From assembly GCF_030372275.1 (NCBI RefSeq), contig NZ_JAUDDJ010000004.1: DNA of 64,000 nucleotides; one strand, 5' to 3'. Position 1 is the stretch's first letter; every line of letters starts with the position of its first letter. Shown here piece after piece: positions 42,308 through 49,860 of the stretch. The notes beneath the pieces are model-generated. The model was not told the DNA's origin. It saw nothing but the letters and a program-made list of their open reading frames with translations, and did no database searches. The stretch comes from Lawsonibacter sp900766145. GTDB taxonomy: Bacteria > Bacillota > Clostridia > Oscillospirales > Oscillospiraceae. Position numbers and translations under genes: made by a program.

Positions 42308-42853
42308 TTGGGAACTCTGGGTTATGCCATTTTAGGCTTGCTCTACCGCCGCAGTATGACGGGATATGAGCTATCCAAGGAGTTTGAGTCTGGCCTATTT
42401 GAGGTTTGGAGTGCCAAGCACAGCCAGATCTACCCTGAGCTCAAAAGTTTGTATGAAGCCGGGCTGATTGACTATCAGGTGGAGATCTCCGGCACCGTGC
42501 TGGAGAAAAAGGTGTATACCATTACCTCTGATGGGGAGCGGATGCTCCAAAAATGGGTACAGGATTCCGGTGCTGCACCCCAGGCCCCGAAGGATGAGTT
42601 TCGTCTGCGGCTGTTCTTCTCCGACTGTGTCTCTGCCAACAGTCGCAGGCAGCAGCTGGAGAGCCGGTTGGCACAGCATCAGCAGCGGCTGGAGCGGCTT
42701 CAGAAGGACCAGAATAAATTTGAGGAACTTCCGCCGCAAGATGACCAGGCGTTCAATGATTATTTGGTTTTGCTGGGCGGCATCTTCCGGGAGCAGGCCG
42801 CCTGTCAGTGGTTGGAGACTTGTCTGGAGCTGTGCCGGCAAAGAGGGGAATGA
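42308..42853 (+). CDS. PadR family transcriptional regulator, VirA-domain type
   Basis: A 181-residue winged-helix regulator. GYAILGLLYRRSMTGYELSKEFE starts the DNA-binding domain (given here as its first residues), with YPELKSLYEAGLIDYQVE as the recognition and wing region, and a C-terminal coiled helix pair of about 90 residues (RRQQLESRLAQHQQRLERLQ) for dimerisation. The TTG at 42308 is preferred because GAGGTGG lies 5 bp upstream; ATG at 42293 is an alternative. It should bind the 50-bp palindrome upstream and control both itself and the divergent fusion gene. Confidence 0.88.
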   Translation: MGTLGYAILGLLYRRSMTGYELSKEFESGLFEVWSAKHSQIYPELKSLYEAGLIDYQVEISGTVLEKKVYTITSDGERMLQKWVQDSGAAPQAPKDEFRLRLFFSDCVSANSRRQQLESRLAQHQQRLERLQKDQNKFEELPPQDDQAFNDYLVLLGGIFREQAACQWLETCLELCRQRGE

Positions 42854-42900
42854 GTGAAAATCTTATGTCCCAAAGGCTGACTATGGGGAGAGAACACAAA

Positions 42901-42930
42901 GGAGGGACACGACATATGTCGTGTCCCTCC
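42901..42930. terminator. Palindromic terminator-like hairpin (GACACGAC stem family)
   Basis: A perfect 30-bp palindrome with stem GGAGGGACACGACAT, 50 bp after padR. T content after it is low, so termination is uncertain. Confidence 0.6.
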
Positions 42931-42939
42931 TTACACCGG

Positions 42940-43010
42940 CGCAGGGCAAATTCACTTCGCTCGAGTATTTCAATCAACAGGGTGGAGCAGCCCTATGGGC
43001 GACGAAACCC
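42940..43010 (-). repeat. Dispersed structured repeat, partial copy C
   Basis: The section with AGGGTGGAGCAGCCCTATGG through GACGAAACCC is nearly identical to 43206-43250, and a degraded GCGCAGGG...TTCGC...CGAG part precedes it. It is an internally deleted copy of the element at 43120-43254, in the same orientation. Confidence 0.7.
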
Positions 43011-43048
43011 AAAAAGAAGGACACGACTTTGTCGTGTCCTTCTTTTTT
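43011..43048 (+). terminator. Terminator hairpin (GACACGAC stem family)
   Basis: Stem AAGAAGGACACGAC with its complement around TTT, then TTTTTT. Confidence 0.85.
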
Positions 43049-43119
43049 GAATGGGTAGACAGTTTTGATGACACCGTTCAGGTCGAAACTTAAAACCAAA
43101 TCGCAACCCAGTCCATAAC

Positions 43120-43254
43120 ACGGCCCTTCTGGGCCGCGCCGCAAGTGCGGCGTAAATTCGGAGCGTAGCGAAGAATTGCGCAGGGGCGGCTTCGCCGTCC
43201 CCGAGCATTTTAATCCAAAGGGTGGAGGCGCCCTATGGGCGACGAAACCCAAAA
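43120..43254 (-). repeat. Dispersed structured repeat, copy B
   Basis: The reverse complement of this stretch matches 35353-35487 over about 135 bp. Shared cores include ATTAAAATGCTCGGGG, CCGCCCCTGCGCAATTCT and CGCTCCGAATTTACGCCGC. The small stems are conserved while their loops vary (for example GCCGC-ACTT-GCGGC here and GCCGC-AAAC-GCGGC in copy A). It lies between padR and the tRNA operon. Confidence 0.8.
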
Positions 43255-43287
43255 AGAAGGACACGACTTTGTCGCGTCCTTCTTTTT
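43251..43287 (-). terminator. Terminator of the five-tRNA operon (GACACGAC stem family)
   Basis: Stem AAGAAGGACACGAC with GTCGcGTCCTTCTT (one changed pair) directly after the tRNA-Lys CCA on the left strand, followed there by TTTTTGGG. Confidence 0.85.
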
Positions 43288-43362
43288 GGTGACCCAGCGG
43301 AGATTCGAACTCCGGACACCCTGCTTAAAAGGCAGGTGCTCTGCCGACTGAGCTACTGGGTC
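43287..43362 (-). tRNA. tRNA-Lys(UUU)
   Basis: Acceptor GACCCAG pairs with CTGGGTC, CCA encoded, anticodon loop CTTTTAA gives TTT, T-arm CCGGAGTTCGAATCTCCG. Last tRNA of the leftward operon. Confidence 0.96.
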
Positions 43363-43371
43363 ATATAAAAT

Positions 43372-43446
43372 TGGCAGGGATGGCTGGACTCGAACCAGCG
43401 AGTGAGGGAGTCAAAGTCCCTTGCCTTACCGCTTGGCTACACCCCT
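43372..43446 (-). tRNA. tRNA-Gln(UUG)
   Basis: Acceptor AGGGGTG pairs with CATCCCT (one G-U pair), CCA encoded, anticodon loop CTTTGAC gives TTG, T-arm GCTGGTTCGAGTCCAGC. Confidence 0.96.
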
Positions 43447-43525
43447 GTATGCAGTCGGATTCTGAGTCACAGCAGAGAAAAAAGGCGAGGGCCGGAGCCG
43501 AAGCTCCGGCCCGAACGCCATCGTA

Positions 43526-43603
<78 letters not shown>

Positions 43604-43646
43604 ATGGACTATGACGGGGAGAAACCGCACAAAAGCCAAATAGAAT

Positions 43647-43723
<77 letters not shown>

Positions 43724-43726
43724 ATA

Positions 43727-43800
43727 TGGAGCGGGTGATGGGAATCGAACCCACGCGACCAGCTTGGAAGGCTGGGATTCTACCATTGAACTACACCCGC
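43727..43800 (-). tRNA. tRNA-Gly(UCC)
   Basis: Acceptor GCGGGTG pairs with CACCCGC, CCA encoded, anticodon loop CTTCCAA gives TCC, T-arm GTGGGTTCGATTCCCAT. First tRNA of the five-gene operon. Confidence 0.96.
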
Positions 43801-43833
43801 ATGGACGATGTGTTCTCTCACGTCAGCCATGAA

Positions 43834-43863
43834 ATAATACCATAGAATTTAGAGCTTTGTCAA
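43834..43863 (-). promoter_or_regulatory. Promoter of the five-tRNA operon
   Basis: On the left strand TTGACA (43858-43863) and TATTAT (43834-43839) with 18-bp spacing; TATGG precedes the -10. Confidence 0.88.
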
Positions 43864-43908
43864 TGGCTTTTTTAAATTTTGATAAAAAAGTTGAGAACAG
43901 GGGAGAGA

Positions 43909-45243
43909 TTAACTCTCGCCCTGTTCTGATGTATGCTCTTTACGCACCAAAACCTGTCGAATTCGGTGGTCTTTGACTCCCTCGACCCGCAGTTCCAGGC
44001 CGTGAAGGTGGACCACTGGAGTGCTGCCGTCCTGGGGAATGGTGCGAAGCCCGCTGAGGACCATTCCGCCCACCGTATCATAATCTTCTTCCTCGGGCAG
44101 GTCGATCTCCAGGGCTTTGGCCAATTCTTCCACACTCAGGCCGCCGCTGACCCGCCAGACTCCCTGGTCCAGCTGTTCCAGCTCCTGGGGTTGGGCGGGG
44201 TCAAATTCATCGTAGATATTGCCTACGATTTCTTCCAGAAGGTCCTCCACCGTGATCACGCCGGCCAGCTCTCCGTATTCATCCATTACTACGGCCAGGT
44301 GGACCTTTTTCAACTGCATATCCCGCAGCAGATCGTCCGCGGGCAGACTTTCGGGAATCAGATAGGCCGGACGCATAAGAGCGGCAATTCCCTTTCCGTC
44401 CTGGGCAGCCCAGGAGAGGAGAAACTCCTTTGCATTCAGCACGCCCAGCACCTGATTTTCGTTGGTGCCGTAGATGGGAAAGCGGGATAGGCCGCTGGTG
44501 CGGATGACTTCCAGAACCTGCTGGGCAGGGGCGTCCACCGGCAGGGAGATCACATCGGCAGCCCGGGTCATCACATCGCCCACCCGCTGGTCGGAAAACT
44601 CAAAGACGTTATGGAGCAGTTCCTTCTCATCGGCGTCAATAGCGCCGTTTTCGTTGCCCAGATCGATCATCATGCGAATTTCGTCTTCGGTGACCTGTTC
44701 CTCCTCCACGTCGGTGCGCATTCCAAGCAGGCGCAGCACGCCGTTGGTGGACAGGGACAGCAGGGATACCACCGGCCGGGCGATGACAGACAGGGCGGAT
44801 ACCAAACGGCAGGACAGGCGGGCCATCTCCATGGGGCGCTGCATGGCAATGCGCTTGGGGACCAGCTCGCCGAAGATCAGGGTAAAATAGGAGAGGATCA
44901 GAGTAATGACAATGACAGACAAGGTATCCACCGCCGAGCGGGGCAGGGCAGTGACACCCAGATCCTCACAGACCCAGTGGACGAGGTACTCCGAAAAGCT
45001 GTCGGCGGCAAAGGCAGAGCCCAGAAAGCCGGCCAGGGTGATACCGATCTGGATGGTGGAGAGAAAGCCGGCGGGCTCCTCCACCATGCGAAGCAGTTTC
45101 GAGGCTAGCTTATCTCCCTCTTCCTCCAGTTTGCGCAGCTTGTTGGCATTGAGGGAGATCACGGCGATCTCCGTAGCGGCAAAAAAGGCGTTGATCAAAA
45201 TCAAGATGACTTGGACCAGAAGTTGGAAAGCAATGAGCGGCAC
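43909..45243 (-). CDS. CNNM/CorC (HlyC) family protein with paired CBS domains
   Basis: A 444-residue membrane protein. Residues 1-185 form the CNNM membrane domain (NAFFAATEIAVISLNANKLRKL near 18-39, ILSYFTLIFGELVPKRIAMQ near 115-134). Two CBS domains follow, from about 215 (VGDVMTRAADVISLP) to 335 (VHLAVVMDEYGELAGVITVEDLLEEIVG), and a CorC_HlyC domain closes the protein. Relatives are linked to magnesium or other divalent cation efflux; the substrate here is inference. The ribosome site is AGGAGG. A long leader with a terminator precedes it. Confidence 0.92.
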   Translation of the reverse strand: MPLIAFQLLVQVILILINAFFAATEIAVISLNANKLRKLEEEGDKLASKLLRMVEEPAGFLSTIQIGITLAGFLGSAFAADSFSEYLVHWVCEDLGVTALPRSAVDTLSVIVITLILSYFTLIFGELVPKRIAMQRPMEMARLSCRLVSALSVIARPVVSLLSLSTNGVLRLLGMRTDVEEEQVTEDEIRMMIDLGNENGAIDADEKELLHNVFEFSDQRVGDVMTRAADVISLPVDAPAQQVLEVIRTSGLSRFPIYGTNENQVLGVLNAKEFLLSWAAQDGKGIAALMRPAYLIPESLPADDLLRDMQLKKVHLAVVMDEYGELAGVITVEDLLEEIVGNIYDEFDPAQPQELEQLDQGVWRVSGGLSVEELAKALEIDLPEEEDYDTVGGMVLSGLRTIPQDGSTPVVHLHGLELRVEGVKDHRIRQVLVRKEHTSEQGES

Positions 45244-45283
45244 AGTTTGTTCCTCCTAAATGTTCAAAGAGAAAAAAGAGCGC

Positions 45284-45467
45284 AAAAAAGCATGGCCTGC
45301 CTGGAGGACCAGGACAGACTATGCTTTTTTGGACGAATATTATGATGATCCGCAGTGGCTTGGTCGCTGTCGGAATCCATAGATCGTTTGGCTCCTTCTC
45401 CTTACATGGTGCAGGCCAGCAGCGGCCTGTTACGCAGGAGGATACCAAAAGAGATTTCTGCCGTCAA
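45284..45467 (-). promoter_or_regulatory. Promoter, structured leader and attenuator-like terminator of the CNNM gene
   Basis: TTGACG (45462-45467) and TATCCT (45439-45444), 17-bp spacing, start a leader of about 190 nt. It contains a hairpin (CAGGCC-GCTGCT-GGCCTG, 45411-45428), an outer CTCC...GGAG pairing, then a strong terminator hairpin at 45284-45330 with six T, about 40 bp before the start codon. GGCCTGC in the first hairpin (45411-45417) is complementary to the 3' arm of the terminator (45294-45300), so two exclusive folds are possible. This looks like a riboswitch or attenuator. The M-box consensus was sought and not found, so the ligand is unknown. Confidence 0.6.
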
Positions 45468-45526
45468 GGGAGATGAGATAACCTTAACGGCTTATTTACA
45501 GCGGGCAGGGGTTTCTTAACAGGGGC

Positions 45527-46585
45527 TCACAGGGCGGCGTCACAGAAGCCGCAGCAGTCCACGCCGCCGATCTTTTTGATCAGAGGAGGCAGGTAGGTCT
45601 CAGTCTGGGTGATGCAGCGGGGATTGTGGCAGATGGGCTTGGTGCCGATCTCCACCGGAGCGGGATGGTCGTTCCGGGGCTGGAGTGCCAGATGCTCCAG
45701 CAGGGCCATGCGGGCGAACATGCCAAACCGGGCCTGCTGGAAATAGACGGCCCGGGGATCGTCGTCCACATCCTGTGTAATTTCGTCGACACGGGGCAGG
45801 GGGTGCATGACCAGCATGTCAGGCTTGGCCCGCTCCAGCTTGCGGCGGGTGAGGATGTAGATTCCCTTGTTCCGCTCATACTCCAGGGGGTCCACAAAGC
45901 GCTCCTTCTGAATGCGGGTCATATACAGTACATCCAGCTGCGGGATCACGGGCTCCAGGCCGGTGACCTCAGTGTACCACATGTTGTGTTCCTTCATGAA
46001 CACCCGCATGTACTCAGGGACGGCCAGTTCCCGGGGAGAGATGAGGAAGAATTTAATATCATTAAACTTGGCCATGGCCTTGATGAGAGAGTGGACGGTG
46101 CGGCCGTTTTTCAGGTCGCCGCACAGGCCGATGCACAGCCCGTCCACCTTGCCCCGCAGGCGGGTGATGGTGGTGAGGTCCGCCATGGTCTGAGTGGGGT
46201 GCATGTGGCCGCCGTCGCCGGCATTTACCACAGGCACCGCGGAATAGAGGGAGGCCGCCTTGGCCGAGCCCTCCCAGGGAGTGCGCATGACCACCACATC
46301 GGCGTAGTTGGAAACCATCTTGATGGTGTCCTTCAGGGTCTCGCCCTTGGCCACAGAGGAAGAGTTGGGATCTGCGAAACCGAATACCGATCCACCTAGC
46401 CGCAGCATAGCGGTTTGAAAGGAGAAATTGGTGCGGGTAGAGGGTTCATAAAACAGATTACAGGATACCTTGCCACGACATACGTCGATAAATTTCTCCG
46501 GCGCGTCGATGATCTGGCTGGCCCGGGCATAAAGCTGTTCCCATTCCTCCCGGGACATGTCACCAAAGTCGATCAGATTTCGCAT
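45527..46585 (-). CDS. pyrB: Aspartate carbamoyltransferase with C-terminal zinc tail
   Basis: Joins carbamoyl phosphate and aspartate, the first committed step of pyrimidine synthesis. The 352-residue protein has the carbamoyl-phosphate motif FYEPSTRTNFSF near 45-56, SSVAKGETLKDT near 76-87, MRTPWEG near 100 and HPLPRVDEI near 263. The last 35 residues add CHNPRC (C319, C324) and a late C345-x2-C348, matching the C-x4-C...C-x2-C zinc module of the regulatory chain PyrI. No separate pyrI or other pyr gene lies nearby. Confidence 0.94.
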   Translation of the reverse strand: MRNLIDFGDMSREEWEQLYARASQIIDAPEKFIDVCRGKVSCNLFYEPSTRTNFSFQTAMLRLGGSVFGFADPNSSSVAKGETLKDTIKMVSNYADVVVMRTPWEGSAKAASLYSAVPVVNAGDGGHMHPTQTMADLTTITRLRGKVDGLCIGLCGDLKNGRTVHSLIKAMAKFNDIKFFLISPRELAVPEYMRVFMKEHNMWYTEVTGLEPVIPQLDVLYMTRIQKERFVDPLEYERNKGIYILTRRKLERAKPDMLVMHPLPRVDEITQDVDDDPRAVYFQQARFGMFARMALLEHLALQPRNDHPAPVEIGTKPICHNPRCITQTETYLPPLIKKIGGVDCCGFCDAAL

Positions 46586-46773
46586 TGCGGCCCCTTCCTT
46601 TCTCTTTGTCCGTATTCGAGTTATTGTATCACAAAAGCCCCGTTTTCTTCAAGCGCAACCCCAAGATTTCCTTCCGCTAAAACGCATGATTTTTTTTCGC
46701 TCTGCCATGCTAACTCTGTTGCTTTGGCTGCAGGGCACGGCAAAATCTGTTGTTTGGTGGGAGGAAAACCAAA

Positions 46774-47322
46774 ATGCATCATGTTTGGTATTTTATTATA
46801 TATAGTTTTCTGGGGTTTTTGCTGGAAGTGGGCTATGCCCGGTGTACGGGAGGCCGCCGCGACCGAAAGCGCACCTTGCTGCTGCCCCTGTGCCCGGTGT
46901 ATGGTCTGGGAGCACTGGCAGTGCTGGCGTTGCCGGAGGCAATTTTGGTGCGGCCTCTGCTGCTGATGGTGCTCGGGGGAGCGGCGGCGACGGGCGTGGA
47001 GTATCTGACGGCGCTGTTTTATGAAAGGGTACTGGGTGTCTCCTTCTGGGACTACCGGGAGCTGCGCTGGAACCTGCATGGTCGGGTATGCCTGTCATTT
47101 TCTCTGGCTTGGGCCGCCCTGCTGCCGGCAGCAGTCTATTGGGTGCATCCGGTTGCGGATGGTTGGGCGGAAGCGGTTCCGGCCCCGGTGACAGCGGCGG
47201 CAGCGCTGGCGGTAGGAATTGACCTGCTGGTGTCCGGCCTGCTGCTGCGCCGCACAGGAACGCGGGACTGCCTGCAATGGTACCGGAGAGGAATTACGGC
47301 ACTTCTTGACACCTCTGGATAA
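46774..47322 (+). CDS. CmpB-type putative ABC transporter permease membrane protein
   Basis: A 182-residue membrane protein of the ABC_trans_CmpB (PF06541) type, despite the name not a proven transporter. HHVWYFIIYSFLGFLLEVGY at the N-terminus, PLCPVYGLGAL near 40 and GVEYLTALFYERVLGVSFWDYRELRWNLHGRVCLSFSLAW in pieces near 74-113 are family features. The ATG at 46774 has GGAGG 9 bp upstream. It ends where the padR promoter begins. Confidence 0.85.
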   Translation: MHHVWYFIIYSFLGFLLEVGYARCTGGRRDRKRTLLLPLCPVYGLGALAVLALPEAILVRPLLLMVLGGAAATGVEYLTALFYERVLGVSFWDYRELRWNLHGRVCLSFSLAWAALLPAAVYWVHPVADGWAEAVPAPVTAAAALAVGIDLLVSGLLLRRTGTRDCLQWYRRGITALLDTSG

Positions 47323-47351
47323 GAGGTATATAATACCTCTGAAAGAGAGGT
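47306..47351 (+). promoter_or_regulatory. padR promoter overlapped by two tandem palindromic operators
   Basis: TTGACA (47306-47311) and TATAAT (47329-47334), exactly 17 bp apart. Two copies of ACCTCT-N5-AGAGGT lie at 47311-47327 (in the spacer) and 47335-47351 (just past the -10), 24 bp apart. The perfect promoter would be open only when the sites are free, so autorepression by the PadR protein is expected. The first site overlaps the end of the CmpB gene. Confidence 0.8.
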
Positions 47352-47354
47352 GTT

Positions 47355-47690
47355 ATGATGAAACTGGATAAGCAGCTGGCCAAGGGCAGCCATGAGCTGA
47401 TCCTTCTGAAATTGCTCAGCCGCCAGGACATGTATGGGTATCAGTTGATTCAACAGATGGCGCTGCTGTCGGAGGACGTGTTCTGCATGAGTCAGGGCAG
47501 CTTGTACCCCTTTCTCCACAGCCTGGAGGATAAGGGGCTGATCACCTCCTATACCCAGATGGAGAGCGGACGAGAGCGCCGCTTTTATCACCTGACCCAT
47601 GCCGGGCAGCGGGCGCTGCGGGAGAAAGAGGAGCAATGGGGAATCTATACCCGGGCCATGGCCCGGATTTTAGGGGGTGTACAGGAATGA
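47355..47690 (+). CDS. PadR family transcriptional regulator
   Basis: A 111-residue PadR protein of the short type: KGSHELILLKLLSRQDMYGYQL near 10-31, SQGSLYPFLHSLEDKGLITSY near 50-70 and RRFYHLTHAGQRAL near 78-91. Two tandem ATGs open the gene; either is possible. The stop overlaps the next start (ATGA), forming the common padR-HAAS pair. Confidence 0.92.
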   Translation: MMKLDKQLAKGSHELILLKLLSRQDMYGYQLIQQMALLSEDVFCMSQGSLYPFLHSLEDKGLITSYTQMESGRERRFYHLTHAGQRALREKEEQWGIYTRAMARILGGVQE

Positions 47691-48400
47691 AACCTTGGAT
47701 GAAACCCTTTGTTGGCCAGTGTGTCGCCTCCATAACCGATCCCAGCTATCGCAGGCGGCTGAAGGAGGAACTGGCCGACCACCTGGAGGCGTTGGCGGAG
47801 GACCTGGAGCGGAGCGGTCTGACGCCCGATGCGGCCCGGGAGCGCGCGCTGGAGGAAATGGGAGACCCCCAAAAGCTGAGAGAGGAATACAGGCAGGCGT
47901 GGCTGAGGCAGAGCCAATCCCCGCGCAGTCTGCTCCGGACGATGGTGGCCGGGTGGGGCTGGATGGCGGGAGGATATCTCCTGGCCATCTGTCTGCTGGC
48001 GCTGGCGGGCTTTCAGTATGACAGCGGGGCATATCCCATTCAGGGCCATCCGGAACGACTGGCGTTGTATGGAGGAACCTTGTTCCTGGTCTCCTGTTCC
48101 GCTGGGGCGCTGAGGCTGGGCAGAGGTTTTCTGCCCTGCCGGCACAGAGTAGGGCTGGTGACGGCGGGACTGCTGGCTGGATGGTTAGCGGAGAAGGGGG
48201 CTGTGATGGCGGTGAGCAGCTGGATTTATGACATCCCCCTTTGGAGAGGCTCTGAACTGTTGGCACGCATCCACGGGGGCGGGGACCCCACGGCACCCTG
48301 GTTTACTCCGGTCTACATCCTGGGGACGTTGGTGGGATGCTTCCTGCTGGGAGTGATATTCGGACATAAAAAAACAGCCGTGGAATCTCCACGGCTGTAA
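47687..48400 (+). CDS. HAAS/DUF1700-type membrane protein, partner of PadR
   Basis: A 237-residue protein with an N-terminal soluble helical domain (SYRRRLKEELADHLEALAEDLERSG near 20-45, then ARERALEEMGDPQKLREEY, the HAAS/permease-prefix signature) and four membrane segments from about 85. These proteins are regularly encoded with PadR regulators and are thought to relay a membrane signal, possibly by binding the regulator. The function of this one is not known. Start chosen by the ATGA overlap with padR. Confidence 0.82.
   Translation: MKPWMKPFVGQCVASITDPSYRRRLKEELADHLEALAEDLERSGLTPDAARERALEEMGDPQKLREEYRQAWLRQSQSPRSLLRTMVAGWGWMAGGYLLAICLLALAGFQYDSGAYPIQGHPERLALYGGTLFLVSCSAGALRLGRGFLPCRHRVGLVTAGLLAGWLAEKGAVMAVSSWIYDIPLWRGSELLARIHGGGDPTAPWFTPVYILGTLVGCFLLGVIFGHKKTAVESPRL
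48368..48400 (-). terminator. Terminator of the small membrane protein gene
   Basis: Stem ACAGCCGTGG/CCACGGCTGT around AATCT. On the left strand it is followed by TTTTTTTATG. It overlaps the last codons of the HAAS gene. Confidence 0.85.
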
Positions 48401-48412
48401 GGAAGGAGCGTC

Positions 48413-48583
48413 TTACTCCTCGTAATCGTCATATTCAGAGGAACAGGCGCGCTGCTGCAGCTTGACCTTAGCACAGTCTCCCAGCTCGGAGAGCTTGTCC
48501 CAGTAGGCGATCACAGCGCACACCGCGGCAGCGGCGGCCAGAGAGAGAGCCACGATCTTCAGCACAAAACGGGCAATTTTCAT
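48413..48583 (-). CDS. Small single-span membrane protein
   Basis: A 56-residue protein with a basic start MKIARFVLK, one membrane segment (about residues 8-27, Ala/Val/Leu-rich) and a polar tail with two Cys ending in an acidic patch (SSEYDDYEE). GGAGG lies 9 bp before the ATG at 48583, and a terminator follows, so it is probably a real gene. I do not recognise the family. Confidence 0.7.
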   Translation of the reverse strand: MKIARFVLKIVALSLAAAAAVCAVIAYWDKLSELGDCAKVKLQQRACSSEYDDYEE

Positions 48584-48677
48584 AGTTAAAATCCTCCTTC
48601 TGGATTTAAGGTTGTTCATAGTGTACACGATTACGGGGGAAAATACAATATCCCGGAGAAAAAATCAGCGGGAGAAA

Positions 48678-49775
48678 TTACACGTTGAACCGGAACAGGA
48701 TAATGTCGCCGTCCTGGACGACATATTCCTTACCCTCGGAGCGGATCAGGCCCTTCTCTCGGGCGGCGGCCATGGTACCGCAGGCCATCAGGTCATCATA
48801 GGAGACCACCTCGGCACGGATGAAGCCCCGCTCAAAGTCAGAGTGGATCTTACCGGCAGCCTGGGGAGCCTTGGTGCCCTTGGTGATGGTCCAGGCGCGG
48901 CACTCGTCCTCGCCGCTGGTGAGATAGGAGATGAGACCCAGCAGGGTGTAGCTGGCCTTCACCAGACGGTCCAGACCGGACTCCTTCACGCCCAGCTCCT
49001 CCAGGAACATGGCCTTCTCCTCCGCATCCAGCTCGGCGATCTCGGCCTCCAGCTTGGCGCATACGGGGATGACCTGGGCGCCCTCAGCCTGGGCGCGCTC
49101 CTCCACCTGCTTATAGTAGGGGACAGCCTGAGGATCGGCAAAACCGTCCTCGTCCAGGTTGGCGGCGTAGATGACGGGCTTGAGGGAGAGCAGCTCGCTG
49201 GTGCCGATGAGGGCGGCGTCGTCCTCGCTCACCTCGGAGAGGTAGCTGCGGGCGGACTTGCCGTCGTTGAGCCACTCCTTCAGACCGGAGAAGACCTCCA
49301 CCTCGTGGAGAAACTTCTTGTCCCCCTTGGCGGCCTTCTGAGCCTTGTCGATGCGGCGGTCCACCATCTCGGCGTCGGCCAGAATGAGCTCCAGGTCGAT
49401 GGTGTCCATATCCCGGATGGGATCGGTGGAGCCTTCCACGTGGATGACATTCTCGTCGTCAAAGCAGCGCACCACATGGACGATGGCGTCGGTCATACGG
49501 ATGTTGGCCAGGAATTTGTTGCCCAGGCCCTCGCCCCGGCTGGCGCCCTTGACCAGACCGGCGATGTCCACGAACTCGATGACAGCGGGGGTGGTCTTTT
49601 TGGGGTTATACATTTCGCTCAGCTTGTCCAGACGGTAGTCGGGCACGGCCACCATGCCCACGTTGGGGTCGATGGTGCAGAAGGGGTAGTTGGCGCTCTC
49701 CGCGCCGGCGTTGGTGATGGCGTTGAACAGGGTGCTCTTGCCCACGTTGGGCAGACCCACGATACCTAATTTCAC
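48678..49775 (-). CDS. ychF: Redox-regulated ATPase/GTPase YchF (OLA1 family)
   Basis: A 365-residue Obg-like P-loop protein. G1 is GLPNVGKST at 7-15; the G3 region is IEFVDIAGLVKGAS near 66-79; a coiled-coil insertion lies around 140-200; a TGS domain ends the protein (EYVVQDGDIILFRFNV). The family prefers ATP and binds ribosomes. On the left strand TTGCGC (49840-49845) and TATAAT (49817-49822), spaced 17, form its promoter. Confidence 0.96.
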   Translation of the reverse strand: MKLGIVGLPNVGKSTLFNAITNAGAESANYPFCTIDPNVGMVAVPDYRLDKLSEMYNPKKTTPAVIEFVDIAGLVKGASRGEGLGNKFLANIRMTDAIVHVVRCFDDENVIHVEGSTDPIRDMDTIDLELILADAEMVDRRIDKAQKAAKGDKKFLHEVEVFSGLKEWLNDGKSARSYLSEVSEDDAALIGTSELLSLKPVIYAANLDEDGFADPQAVPYYKQVEERAQAEGAQVIPVCAKLEAEIAELDAEEKAMFLEELGVKESGLDRLVKASYTLLGLISYLTSGEDECRAWTITKGTKAPQAAGKIHSDFERGFIRAEVVSYDDLMACGTMAAAREKGLIRSEGKEYVVQDGDIILFRFNV

Positions 49776-49860
49776 GGCAGTTCCTCTTTTCCGTTAATCT
49801 CAAAAATGGTCCTACTATTATATCGGATTTTCCCTTGCCGCGCAAGGGCCGGTTTTGAAC

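Noticed and set aside
42896..43290. CRISPR array
   Set aside because: The repeated hairpins are few, not evenly spaced, and their intervening sequences are themselves related. No cas gene is present.
45284..45467. Magnesium M-box riboswitch
   Set aside because: The invariant TTAGGTGAGGCTCC-type 5' segment and the CTGCTGCC region could not be found in the leader.
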